From assembly GCF_002150005.2 (NCBI RefSeq), contig NZ_MSPP01000001.1, forward strand, positions 558,001 to 622,000: a DNA stretch of 64,000 nt, given 5' to 3'. The notes under the pieces were generated by a model. It made no database searches and was not told the origin of the DNA. It saw only the letters and a list, made by a program, of their open reading frames with translations. Source of the stretch: Marivivens niveibacter (GTDB lineage: Bacteria; Pseudomonadota; Alphaproteobacteria; Rhodobacterales; Rhodobacteraceae). Both the position numbers and the translations under genes were made by a program. Each line of letters opens with the position of its first letter. Position 1 is the stretch's first letter. Below, piece after piece: positions 25,607 through 33,730 of the stretch.

Positions 25607-26302
25607 ATGAAAGCCCTTTGTGTTGTTCCTGCGCGCGGTGGTTCAAAGCGACTGCCTAGAAAAAATGTACTGGATTTGTGTGGAAAGCCTTTAGTGGGGT
25701 GGAGCATCGAATTCGCAAAGTCTTCAGGGTTGTTTACCAAAACGGTCATCTCCTCAGATGATCAGGAAATCACCGATGTTGCTCTGCAATTCGGGGCTGA
25801 AACACATGGGTTGCGACCTTCAGATTTGTCTGGTGACACTGCGAGTTCAATTGATGTTGTACGCTATGAATTAGATCAGGCTGAAAAGGACGGGGAAAAA
25901 TATGACTTCGTCGCCTTGATGCAGCCAACGACCCCGTATCGTGATCTGTCGCGGTGGATTGAGGCATTTGATATCCTGAAGAATAATGAAACCGTTCCAT
26001 CTGTAATTGGCGTGCGCGAGGTCGAAGAAACACCTTACCACATGTTTGATTTGGGCGCGGACGGCGAAATAAGGGCGCTATTCCCGGACGGTTTAAAAAT
26101 GCGAAGCCAAGATTTGCCTCGGACAGTGGTCATCACTGGCTCGATGTATATCGTACGGGCTGATGCGCTGCGTCGTGAGCATTCATTGTTTTTTCCCACA
26201 TCCCGCGCGATCATCTGTCAGAGCGATCTGGAGAGCATCGATATTGATACAGCAGATGATTTCGCAAACGCGGAACTGCTGCTGGCGAACGAGACGGCTT
26301 AA
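25607..26302 (+). CDS. neuA: CMP-nonulosonate (N-acylneuraminate) cytidylyltransferase
   Basis: 231 residues. It activates the nonulosonic acid with CTP to the CMP-sugar donor. The CTP site CVVPARGGSKRLPRKNV is complete at residues 5-21; further motifs are VISSDDQEI and ALMQPTTPYR, and the metal-site Asp is in the SIDIDTADDF segment near the C-terminus. The length matches short NeuA/LegF/PseF enzymes without an esterase extension. It is divergent from the legH-legI-legG-legC operon and shares its promoter region. Could equally be named legF. Confidence 0.88.
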   Translation: MKALCVVPARGGSKRLPRKNVLDLCGKPLVGWSIEFAKSSGLFTKTVISSDDQEITDVALQFGAETHGLRPSDLSGDTASSIDVVRYELDQAEKDGEKYDFVALMQPTTPYRDLSRWIEAFDILKNNETVPSVIGVREVEETPYHMFDLGADGEIRALFPDGLKMRSQDLPRTVVITGSMYIVRADALRREHSLFFPTSRAIICQSDLESIDIDTADDFANAELLLANETA

Positions 26303-27015
26303 AATAACAACCCGTCGTCCGCGTCGATCTCTGCAGTTTCATTGATGCTACCGATGTTGATCGGTTTTGAATTGTTAATTGCCAATGCTTCGTTGATATT
26401 ATCAGTAATCGTCGCTTTTTGGTCCGCGACTACGATTGCTTTGGTGCAGATTGCTTTGACAACTTGTGTTTGTTTCGGCGTCAATAGAACCGTTTTTGCC
26501 TTCGCCTTTGCCCTCAATAGGCCGATGATATTACGAGAAAAATCTACATCCTCTGGGAAGGCGAGGTTGGTGTCTATTAGGTAAATGTCAAAATCCGCCA
26601 CTAGTGCCAACAGCAGGCTAAATTTTAGTTTGATTTGGGTTGGCCAATTTACAATAGGCTTCCAGAGAAGCTCGTATTGGCCAAGGTGTTCTTTGACGAA
26701 TTCGATGCCGAAATTTCTGTCAAATCCATACAAGATCGAAAAATGCGATATGGCATTGATGCCGGTAACAACGCTTGAAAATACGCCCATTCGTCCGATG
26801 GGCCACGAGATGTTCCCTCTTATCCGGCAGAAACCATTTTGTAATTCCGATTTGCCACATAGCAGATCAAGAAAAGCAATAGTGTGAAGGCGAGACGAAC
26901 CAGACAGAAGGTACCAGCCAGGGTCAGCGGCAGTCGTGCTGTTGGCCAGAATTTGATGCACGGTTCCTGAATTGCGTACAAAATAGGTCGCATTTTGAAT
27001 TTCGATCGGCTTCAT
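26299..27015 (-). CDS. KpsT-like ABC ATPase homologue with destroyed nucleotide-binding motifs
   Basis: 238 residues. The overall pattern is that of capsule-exporter ATPases: ISWPIGRMGVFSSVVTGINAISHFSILYG corresponds to the KpsT segment after Walker A, and ADFDIYLIDT to its Walker B region. But Walker A is GSSRLHTI (residues 39-46) with neither the glycines nor the Lys. The signature is WPTQIKLK instead of a YSSGM-type motif, and the Walker B Glu is Thr. The reading frame is otherwise full length. It overlaps the KpsM-like gene by ATGA and converges with neuA (4-bp overlap). It cannot hydrolyse ATP in the normal way; perhaps a structural or regulatory subunit. Confidence 0.8.
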   Translation of the reverse strand: MKPIEIQNATYFVRNSGTVHQILANSTTAADPGWYLLSGSSRLHTIAFLDLLCGKSELQNGFCRIRGNISWPIGRMGVFSSVVTGINAISHFSILYGFDRNFGIEFVKEHLGQYELLWKPIVNWPTQIKLKFSLLLALVADFDIYLIDTNLAFPEDVDFSRNIIGLLRAKAKAKTVLLTPKQTQVVKAICTKAIVVADQKATITDNINEALAINNSKPINIGSINETAEIDADDGLLF

Positions 27016-28118
27016 GCGCGTACATTTTCCACTTTGCTGCGGTTCCGCATGTGCATTGCTAACCCCGTTGCAATCAAAGTCAGTGACGCGAAGAATAGGT
27101 AAAACAAGCTCGCGTCAGAGGATTTGTATTCGTAAAACCAATAACTTCGTGCGAACTGCACAGAATGCAGCAGCGGGTTCATCAGGACAATCTGGCGCAG
27201 CGTGTCGGGTAATTGCTCGGAAATGTAAAAGGTGCCTGATGACAGCGCAATAAAGCGTATGGTGAACCCATTGATCCTGCGAAACCCCGAATAGATACCG
27301 ATTAGCGCATGAAAAATCGTTCCGTAGGCAAGGCCGATGCACCAATTTAATACCAGAAATAGCAGTACTATCGGTAAGTTGGCCGGTAGGTCACCGCGGC
27401 CGAAAAGGACGATGAGTGACATTAGAAAAATTCCGATCAATGTGTAGACTGCTAATGAATGCAATGCGCGCGCAACGATCACGTCAAATCTAGATACCGT
27501 TGGGTGATCTAGTTGCGGCAACAGTGCGCCACCGCCTGACATTGCACCTGTAGCCGCCATGCGAAATGTCATTAAAAAACATGCCCCGATCACACCGAAG
27601 GGCAAAACTGGCATGTCATCAACCGTGTCTGAATGTAGAAAAAAAGGGATCGCACAGATGATCAATACGTGGATCATCGGATCGGCTAATAACCATAGGT
27701 AACCGATCCGATCCATGGTTCCATCTCGGTGGGTCGATTGTATCCATAGACTCCAGATTTTTAACAGCCAGTTCTTGGGGCGGCTGTTTTTCGCAATCTT
27801 GGGGGGGGCGGTTTTTGTATCAGGATGCCCATCGTTTAGCGCGAAATAGGGTGAGTTTGGATCATACAGCTCCCAAACCGTTTCGGGTCCGTCGTCCGAA
27901 AGATTTTCGCGGCTTATTTCGCGTTGCCGTTCGGCGATCGCGAATTCGATCGCCAACCTGTTTTGGTAGTCTTTCGGTGAACTAATCAGTCCACGATCTT
28001 CCGCGGAGTCTCTTAATTCGTTGAACGCGATTAGCCGTGCTTCTGCATCAAGGTCAGAAGGACAATTCGAGCGCAGATAAGAACGCACCTGTTCGTTCGT
28101 TTCTCGCGTCGACATCAA
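27012..28118 (-). CDS. KpsM-like ABC-2 capsule export permease with N-terminal extension
   Basis: 368 residues. Residues 1-115 are a soluble, charged extension not found in ordinary KpsM/CtrC proteins. From RDGTMDRIGYLWLLADP (near 135) onward it is an ABC-2 permease with about six transmembrane helices, including the KpsM-type FALGVI-like segment LPFGVIGACFLMTFR and the C-terminal MNPLLHSVQFARSYWFYEY, typical of polysaccharide exporters. It would form the inner-membrane channel with the ATPase at 26299-27015, to which it is coupled by a 4-bp overlap. Because that ATPase looks dead, the working ATPase may be encoded elsewhere. Confidence 0.82.
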   Translation of the reverse strand: MMSTRETNEQVRSYLRSNCPSDLDAEARLIAFNELRDSAEDRGLISSPKDYQNRLAIEFAIAERQREISRENLSDDGPETVWELYDPNSPYFALNDGHPDTKTAPPKIAKNSRPKNWLLKIWSLWIQSTHRDGTMDRIGYLWLLADPMIHVLIICAIPFFLHSDTVDDMPVLPFGVIGACFLMTFRMAATGAMSGGGALLPQLDHPTVSRFDVIVARALHSLAVYTLIGIFLMSLIVLFGRGDLPANLPIVLLFLVLNWCIGLAYGTIFHALIGIYSGFRRINGFTIRFIALSSGTFYISEQLPDTLRQIVLMNPLLHSVQFARSYWFYEYKSSDASLFYLFFASLTLIATGLAMHMRNRSKVENVRA

Positions 28119-28648
28119 ATTATCTCGCTTTGGGCGGTTCGTTGGGATTGGTTAATCATGTGATCTAATCCGTCAAGGATAGACTTGTTCCCGGGTAGAT
28201 GACGAAGAGCGTAGAAACCCAACTCGATGTTTTTTTCGTTTGAGGGAAGTTGTTCAAAAATACGAGCGAGCGTTAGCCATTTTCGTTTTTCAGTGTCGCT
28301 ATCTGATGGAGTGAAACCGTCAAGACATTGCGCAACACTAGTGGCTGGCAAGTCTATAACTGCAGCGTCAGTCCAACTGTCGAACAAGGCTGGCGCAAAT
28401 TCGGTGTCGTCGCTGAGGTGCAGAAAAATGTGCCACGCTTTCTCAAGCTCTCCTGATTTGATGAGTGCCTTGCAGTGGGCGTTGAGCGATTTGCGCGTAG
28501 CTGAAGCGAACGCCGAAATGGATGGGATGTCAGGGAATGCTTTTGCGAGCGATTGAGCTTCAAGATAAGCAACATCAAATTGCCTGGCCCTAAATTTTGA
28601 CTGAGCTTCGCGCAATTCGGCACTTGGGTCGCGGTCATGTTCAGTCAT
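28115..28648 (-). CDS. TPR-like helical protein of unknown function
   Basis: 177 residues from ATG 28648; the frame is open to 28825, but that longer version would overlap the divergent glycosyltransferase by 65 bp. The chain is made of paired helices in the manner of tetratricopeptide repeats (AELREAQSKFRARQFDVAYL, KALIKSGELEKAWHIFLHL, KWLTLARIFEQLPSN). It ends QSQRTAQSEII and overlaps the KpsM-like gene by ATGA, so it is the first gene of the export module. It may organise the export complex; this is inference from coupling only. Confidence 0.6.
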   Translation of the reverse strand: MTEHDRDPSAELREAQSKFRARQFDVAYLEAQSLAKAFPDIPSISAFASATRKSLNAHCKALIKSGELEKAWHIFLHLSDDTEFAPALFDSWTDAAVIDLPATSVAQCLDGFTPSDSDTEKRKWLTLARIFEQLPSNEKNIELGFYALRHLPGNKSILDGLDHMINQSQRTAQSEII

Positions 28649-28760
28649 TTGTGCCTGTCGCTCGTCATCGATTTCAAAATCGGTTTGTACTAAAGGTGTA
28701 AATTGTAGCAAACATCGGGTCAATTCTTTCACCGATGTCACCAGGGGCACTGCCTGAAAA

Positions 28761-29531
28761 ATGACAGATTTAAGATCTCCAACAGTGTCGATAGTGACAC
28801 CTGCGTACAATGCCGAAAATGTCATCAGTCAATGCTACGCTTCCATCGCGGCACAGACCCTAACGAAATGGGAATGGATCGTTGTTGATGATGGATCGAT
28901 AGATCGAACCAAAGCATTAGTTGATGCAATCATGCAATCTGATCCACGAGTTCAATTTGTCTCTTTGGATAGGAACCAAGGCGCTGCGGTTGCGCGGAAT
29001 CGTGCGCTTGAAGCTGTGATTGGTAGGTATGTCGCGTTTTTAGATGCTGATGATTACTGGTATCCGGAAAAGCTCGAACGGCAGGTGAACTTTATGATCC
29101 GGTCAGGCGAAGTTTTCACGTATTCTTCCTATGGCGTCGAAGATACTTCGGGAATTCGGGTTGCTACGTACATTCCGCCGACGCGGACAACTTATGATGA
29201 ACTATTAAAGACAAACGTCATCGGCTGTTTAACAGCAATGTATGATCGTGCTTATTTTGGGCATGTTCAAATGCCCCTGTTGCGCAAGCGCCAAGACTAT
29301 GGGCTTTGGTTGGAGTTGTTGAGGAACGTCGATCACGCTGCCGCAATACCTGAGGTGTTGGCTGTTTATCGCAAACAGAAAAAATCGGTCTCTTCAAATA
29401 AATTGACAGCAATTCCCTACACTTGGGCAGTGTACCGCAAGGTTGCCCATTTAAACATATGTGACAGCACATTTTATTTGGCACATCAGCTTGTTTCAGG
29501 ATTGTGGGCTCGCTTGCACAGACGGCGTTAG
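28761..29531 (+). CDS. Family 2 glycosyltransferase
   Basis: 256 residues, complete GT-A domain: VSIVTPAYNAENVISQCYASI, WIVVDDGSIDRTKAL, VAFLDADDYWYPEKL (metal-binding DxD near residue 96), then LRKRQDYGLWLELL, the ED/QD-type acceptor motif near 175. It resembles WcaA/EpsJ-type enzymes that elongate capsule or O-antigen repeat units. It is transcribed alone between two minus-strand genes and its stop converges with the sugar transferase at 29528. Donor sugar cannot be deduced. Confidence 0.88.
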   Translation: MTDLRSPTVSIVTPAYNAENVISQCYASIAAQTLTKWEWIVVDDGSIDRTKALVDAIMQSDPRVQFVSLDRNQGAAVARNRALEAVIGRYVAFLDADDYWYPEKLERQVNFMIRSGEVFTYSSYGVEDTSGIRVATYIPPTRTTYDELLKTNVIGCLTAMYDRAYFGHVQMPLLRKRQDYGLWLELLRNVDHAAAIPEVLAVYRKQKKSVSSNKLTAIPYTWAVYRKVAHLNICDSTFYLAHQLVSGLWARLHRRR

Positions 29532-30115
29532 TGCGTGAATTTACGGACCCGATCGCCGAAACCTTTACCGCCCAACATCGATAGGGCTATTTTTAGATCG
29601 AGTTTTAGGCTCCAGTTCTTGATGTAAATGCTGTCATATCGCGATAGCTTGACGGGCGTCGACATATCCACACCGTAAACTTGAGCGAGCCCAGCGATGC
29701 CTGGTTTCACGCAAAAAATGTGCCGTTTTTCGCGTTCGGCAATGATTGTATCCTGTGTTGTCAGGCATGGACGAGGTCCAATCAAGGACATTTCCCCGCG
29801 CAGAATGTTCAAAATTTGAGGAAGCTCGTCAATCTTTGTCCTGCGCAAAAAGCGGCCCAGAGGCGTTACATAGTCTCCGCGGATTTCGTGAGTGCTAACG
29901 TTTGGGGTATCTATGGTCATTGTTCGGAATTTGATACATTCGAAAACGGCTTTGTCTTTGCCCACCCGAAGTTGACGGAAAAGTACAGGACCTTCGCTAG
30001 TTAGTTTGATTGCAATCGCTACCAATGGATAGAACCAGATCAAGATGAGTAGCAGCAGGATTGCGGCTGCATAATCAACAAAAGTTTTAGTACGGTTCAT
30101 CCGGTAACACTTCAA
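29528..30115 (-). CDS. Polyprenyl-phosphate sugar-1-phosphate transferase (initiating transferase)
   Basis: 195 residues, monotopic phosphoglycosyltransferase core (PglC/WcaJ C-terminal type). One re-entrant N-terminal membrane helix spans about residues 10-33. It is followed by EGPVLFRQLRVG, FECIKFRTM, the catalytic-region TPLGRFLRRTKIDELPQ with the Asp-Glu pair, LNILRGEMSLIGPRP and KPGIAGLAQV. It transfers the first sugar phosphate onto undecaprenyl phosphate and so starts repeat-unit synthesis. Short form without the large WcaJ N-terminal domain. It faces the GT2 gene and is divergent from 30282. Confidence 0.9.
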   Translation of the reverse strand: MKCYRMNRTKTFVDYAAAILLLLILIWFYPLVAIAIKLTSEGPVLFRQLRVGKDKAVFECIKFRTMTIDTPNVSTHEIRGDYVTPLGRFLRRTKIDELPQILNILRGEMSLIGPRPCLTTQDTIIAEREKRHIFCVKPGIAGLAQVYGVDMSTPVKLSRYDSIYIKNWSLKLDLKIALSMLGGKGFGDRVRKFTH

Positions 30116-30281
30116 AATTAATGAGCCGCATTCGCGATTTGATCTGCAAACTGCGTTAACTTTGGTTGAGACACAATGCCCGAGTTGCGCCCGGGTGTCG
30201 ATAATCCGCCTGCAACCAGTAGTTATGTAGATTTACGTGCGTTTTCTGTTATAGCGATTCACGGTTTGATTAGTGATCTCC

Positions 30282-31532
30282 ATGACCGACCTAAATGAAA
30301 ACTCTGCGAACTTTGAGAAAACGGCGACAGCGGTCCAATCGACTTTGGTCAAATTCTGGGGGCAACAGAGTTATCAAGGATTTCAAGCAAGGCTATTGTC
30401 AGGTGTTACTGCATCTGCTGCAACATGCATCGGGCGTGGGCTTAAATATAATCTCGTAAGCAAAATCACGTGGGCATTGCTTTTGATGTCGCTTCGTAAC
30501 TTGCCAAGAATTGAAAAGGGTTCCCCCTTGGTGTTTGCACCGACAGCTACCAATGTCAGAGCTGTACAGCGTGTGCTGGAATTATTGCAGGATGGTGTTG
30601 CTGAATTCGACCCTTGCATTGGCAGTGCGTCAATCTGGTCGCGTCTCAGTGCTTTTAAATTAAGAGGCTTTCAGCATGATTTGCGCGCTTTAGATCCGTT
30701 TGTGCGCATTCAATGCGTGACGGGTCATGCGGCGGTTTCCTATTTCTGGAATGCTTTTCTGAAGTGTCCGCCTTCGTCCGTTGTCGTGGCTAATGATCAC
30801 AGTCCGATCTCTGTTGCTTTGATGTATGTAAGCAAAGAAATGGGCGTACCGCTTGTTTATGTTCAGCATGCGCCGGTAAATGACAACTACCCTGAATTGA
30901 TTGCTGACCTTTCAATCCTTTTTGATCAGCATTCGCTTGATATATATTCAGCGATTGGTGGAAGCTGCCGGGATGTCGCGATTTTGTCGCCATTCGATCC
31001 AGTTGGCAGGCCAGTTGCTGTTCAGCATTCGCTGGAGTGCTGGGGAATTCTGTTGTCACGGGTTCCCGACATTGCTGGTGTAAGCACTGTGATACGTGAC
31101 CTCAAAACGCGTTTTTCATCTGTACGAATTGTAATTCGGCCACACCCAGCTGTCGGGCAAGTTCCCGATGGCATCATGATTGATCAAAAGGTGACGGTTC
31201 ATTCGGGGCCGATGAACGAATTCGCTAGATTAGTTGATGTTGTGGTTGCTCCCGGCTCTGGCGCCATTGCTGAACTGCTTCATGAGGGTACTCCTGTTAT
31301 ATATAGATCCGACTTAGATGGAGTAGGCTTTGACCCTCATGGATTGGTCAGAGATGGGATTGTGCTGGATGGGACGAATATCGCTTTGTCCGATATTCCC
31401 CAAAGGCTCTGTGATTTTTATGATGAGGACTGGCACGCGCGTTTGAGCCAAAAACTGGATGCCCAAGATATAAAATCACAGGAGCGTGTGGTGCGGGATA
31501 AGTTGCATGCGCTGTTAGATGTGTTGCCATGA
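30282..31532 (+). CDS. GT-B-like capsule glycosyltransferase candidate
   Basis: 416 residues from ATG 30282; an in-frame GTG at 30273 is the alternative, and neither has a clear ribosome site. No family is firmly recognised. The C-terminal half has GT-B features: VVVANDHSPISVALMY and VPLVYVQHAPVND as a donor-domain strand-loop set, VRIVIRPHPAVGQ (the RPHP motif of polysialyl- and CDP-glycerol-type transferases) and VVVAPGSGAIAELLHEGTPVIY as the nucleotide-sugar site. It precedes the outer-membrane export gene. Likely a capsule polymer transferase; the reaction is unknown. Confidence 0.6.
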   Translation: MTDLNENSANFEKTATAVQSTLVKFWGQQSYQGFQARLLSGVTASAATCIGRGLKYNLVSKITWALLLMSLRNLPRIEKGSPLVFAPTATNVRAVQRVLELLQDGVAEFDPCIGSASIWSRLSAFKLRGFQHDLRALDPFVRIQCVTGHAAVSYFWNAFLKCPPSSVVVANDHSPISVALMYVSKEMGVPLVYVQHAPVNDNYPELIADLSILFDQHSLDIYSAIGGSCRDVAILSPFDPVGRPVAVQHSLECWGILLSRVPDIAGVSTVIRDLKTRFSSVRIVIRPHPAVGQVPDGIMIDQKVTVHSGPMNEFARLVDVVVAPGSGAIAELLHEGTPVIYRSDLDGVGFDPHGLVRDGIVLDGTNIALSDIPQRLCDFYDEDWHARLSQKLDAQDIKSQERVVRDKLHALLDVLP

Positions 31533-31601
31533 GGTGCAGGTCAGATATACGGTGGCCATCAAAAGGTAAGGGCAGTCGGAAAAAGTCGTAGTTTGAATAA
31601 A

Positions 31602-32741
31602 ATGAAATACACGCCCCTCAAAACTCTTTTTACGGCTGCAGTGTTCGGTTTGAATTTTGCTTTGTCGGGGTGTTCATTTTTGGCGGGTGTCGGTCCGCTA
31701 ACAGCTGGTGTTACTAGTGAAAGTCAGAAAGAGGATGCGGGGTATCACCTCGTGCCTGTATCTGATGCTGTGGTTCAGTTTCTCGCTGACGCAGGTGAGC
31801 CAAGCTTGAGCGAGAGCTTTGAGGTGCGATCAGCTCCTGTGGAGCAGCGGATCGTCGTTGGTGACCGGCTGGGGATTACAATATTTGAAAGCGCTCCTGG
31901 CGGGTTGTTCTTTAATGGCATTCCTGGCGAAGTCAGCGGTGCGCGTCAGGTTGTGTTGCCAACACAAACCGTCGATCAAAATGGTATGATCGAAGTGCCC
32001 TACGCAGGGCGGTTTAAAGCCTCGGGAAATTCACCCAGTGTTCTGTCCGAGTTAATTGAAGAACGTTTGTCTGACCGTGCGATTGACCCACAGGTCATAA
32101 TTGGTTTGGACAGTTATTCTGCCAACTCCGCAACCGTTTTGGGTGAAGTCAGTGGAACGGGTTCGGTGGAGCTGTCTCCTCGAGGTGATCGATTGTTGAC
32201 CGTGCTAGGCAACGCAGGGTTGGCAGCGAACGAAACAGAAGCTGTAATTCGCTTGGTTCGAGACGATTATATCGTCACGGTGCCTTTGCGCACGATCATC
32301 AATAACCCCGCAGAAAACATCTATGTCGCGCCAGGCGATACGATTTTTGTGCTAAGTAAGCCACAAGTTTTCAATGCCTTAGGTGCTGTTGCTACGCCGG
32401 GCCAATATACGATCACGTTTGCCGAACAATCTATTGCGGGGGCGTTGTCTGTAGCTGGTGGATTATCTAGTGCGTTGGCAGACCGTAGCGGTGTGTTTTT
32501 GTTCCGGTTTGAAAATCCTGAAGTCGCGAGGGGGCTCGTTTCAGATGATCAAGAGCTTCGTGTAACAAGGTCCGGCGTTCCTATTGTTTATCAGATCAAT
32601 ATGTCTGATCCTAATTCGTTCTTTTGGCTAGAACAGATGACAGTGCGCGACTCTGATATGATCTATGTTGCTCAGACCATTACGACAGAGTTGGACCAAT
32701 TTGCTTCGATTGTTGCGCGTGGCCGCTTATTCGGTCTTTAA
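31602..32741 (+). CDS. Polysaccharide export outer-membrane lipoprotein (Wza/KpsD-like)
   Basis: 379 residues from ATG 31602 (a TTG three codons upstream is possible). A lipoprotein signal ends in LSGC with acylated Cys24. The Poly_export domain follows: VVGDRLGITIFES and VDQNGMIEVPYAGRFKASG. Two SLBB-type domains come next, ATVLGEVSGTGSVELSPRG with TVLGNAGL, and NALGAVATPGQYTI with ALSVAGGL. A final segment near 360-379 lacks the long amphipathic helix of E. coli Wza. Forms the outer-membrane channel for the capsule. It is followed by sugar oxidoreductases and the KpsE-like gene, so it belongs to the ABC-type export set. Confidence 0.88.
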   Translation: MKYTPLKTLFTAAVFGLNFALSGCSFLAGVGPLTAGVTSESQKEDAGYHLVPVSDAVVQFLADAGEPSLSESFEVRSAPVEQRIVVGDRLGITIFESAPGGLFFNGIPGEVSGARQVVLPTQTVDQNGMIEVPYAGRFKASGNSPSVLSELIEERLSDRAIDPQVIIGLDSYSANSATVLGEVSGTGSVELSPRGDRLLTVLGNAGLAANETEAVIRLVRDDYIVTVPLRTIINNPAENIYVAPGDTIFVLSKPQVFNALGAVATPGQYTITFAEQSIAGALSVAGGLSSALADRSGVFLFRFENPEVARGLVSDDQELRVTRSGVPIVYQINMSDPNSFFWLEQMTVRDSDMIYVAQTITTELDQFASIVARGRLFGL

Positions 32742-32786
32742 CCGTGTTAAATCAAAGTGTGTCCGACACTTAAGACAGGAAAAATT

Positions 32787-33722
32787 ATGAAGATTTGGTT
32801 GGTTGGTGCAGGGCCTATGGCGGGCTTCCATGCCGAGGTTTTGCGAGATTTGGACCACGAAGTCACCATTATTGCGACGAGCAAGACGCGCGCCGCACCG
32901 ATGGCCGAAAAATTTGGAATGAAATTTTCAGATCACGGTCTGTCGGGGGCGTTAGAGCAGGTAGGGCCGCCAGATGCTGCTGTGGTCGCTTTGCCTGTCG
33001 ATATGCTGGCACAGGCTGCATTGGAATTATTGAATGGTGGCGTTAAAAAAATCCTCTTGGAAAAGCCAGGCGGACTGAATGAAAACGAGTTGGCGAATGT
33101 CTCTGATCTGGCACGCGAAAAAGGTGCTGATGTGTACATCGCGTACAATCGCCGGTTCTTGTCGTCGACAATAGAGGCGAAAAAGCGGATCGAGGCAGCG
33201 GGTGGTGCTTTGTCGGTCGCTTTCGAGTTTTGCGAGAATGCGCCCCGCATTGAAGAGCTGCCAACACCAGCCAACATCAAAGAGAAATGGCTGATCGCCA
33301 ATAGTACTCATGTTATCGATATGGCCTTTTATTTGTGTGGTTTTCCAATCGATCTGCAGACCAAAACCGTAGGTGCATTGTCGTGGCACCCTTCGGGGGC
33401 ATATTTTTCGGGGCAGGGTGTAACAGACCAGCAAACAGCCTTTTCTTACAATGCTGACTGGCGGGGGCCTGGTCGCTGGGGCATTGAAATTGTGCTGCCT
33501 GAAGAAAGAGTGGTTTTGCGACCGATCGAACAGCTGCAGGTCATGCCAAAAGGTAAGTTCCAGACCGAGGTCGTTGAAATCGATGATGAACTGGATACTA
33601 AGTATAAGCCAGGTCTTTACCTGCAGATGCAAGCCTTTTTAACAGATGGGGCTGGGTTGGTAACTGCGCAGGATCAATGCGACGCTATCGCAAATGTATA
33701 CAATAAAATTGCAAATTACTGA
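32787..33722 (+). CDS. Gfo/Idh/MocA-family oxidoreductase
   Basis: 311 residues from ATG 32787 after AGGAAA; the open frame extends back to 32757 but without a ribosome site. The N-terminus IWLVGAGPMAGFHAEVL is the NAD(P)-binding glycine-rich loop, and LLEKPGGLNE carries the family EKP motif (residues near 91). The IANSTHVIDMAFYLCG segment holds the catalytic-region His. It is adjacent to a second member of the same family 8 bp downstream. Such pairs often make modified sugars (for example keto- or deoxy-sugars) for surface glycans; the substrate is not known. Confidence 0.82.
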   Translation: MKIWLVGAGPMAGFHAEVLRDLDHEVTIIATSKTRAAPMAEKFGMKFSDHGLSGALEQVGPPDAAVVALPVDMLAQAALELLNGGVKKILLEKPGGLNENELANVSDLAREKGADVYIAYNRRFLSSTIEAKKRIEAAGGALSVAFEFCENAPRIEELPTPANIKEKWLIANSTHVIDMAFYLCGFPIDLQTKTVGALSWHPSGAYFSGQGVTDQQTAFSYNADWRGPGRWGIEIVLPEERVVLRPIEQLQVMPKGKFQTEVVEIDDELDTKYKPGLYLQMQAFLTDGAGLVTAQDQCDAIANVYNKIANY

Positions 33723-33730
33723 GTAAGAAA

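Noticed and set aside
28649-28825. N-terminal 59-codon extension of the TPR-like gene
   Set aside because: It would overlap the start of the divergent glycosyltransferase by 65 bp; ATG 28648 gives a clean intergenic promoter.
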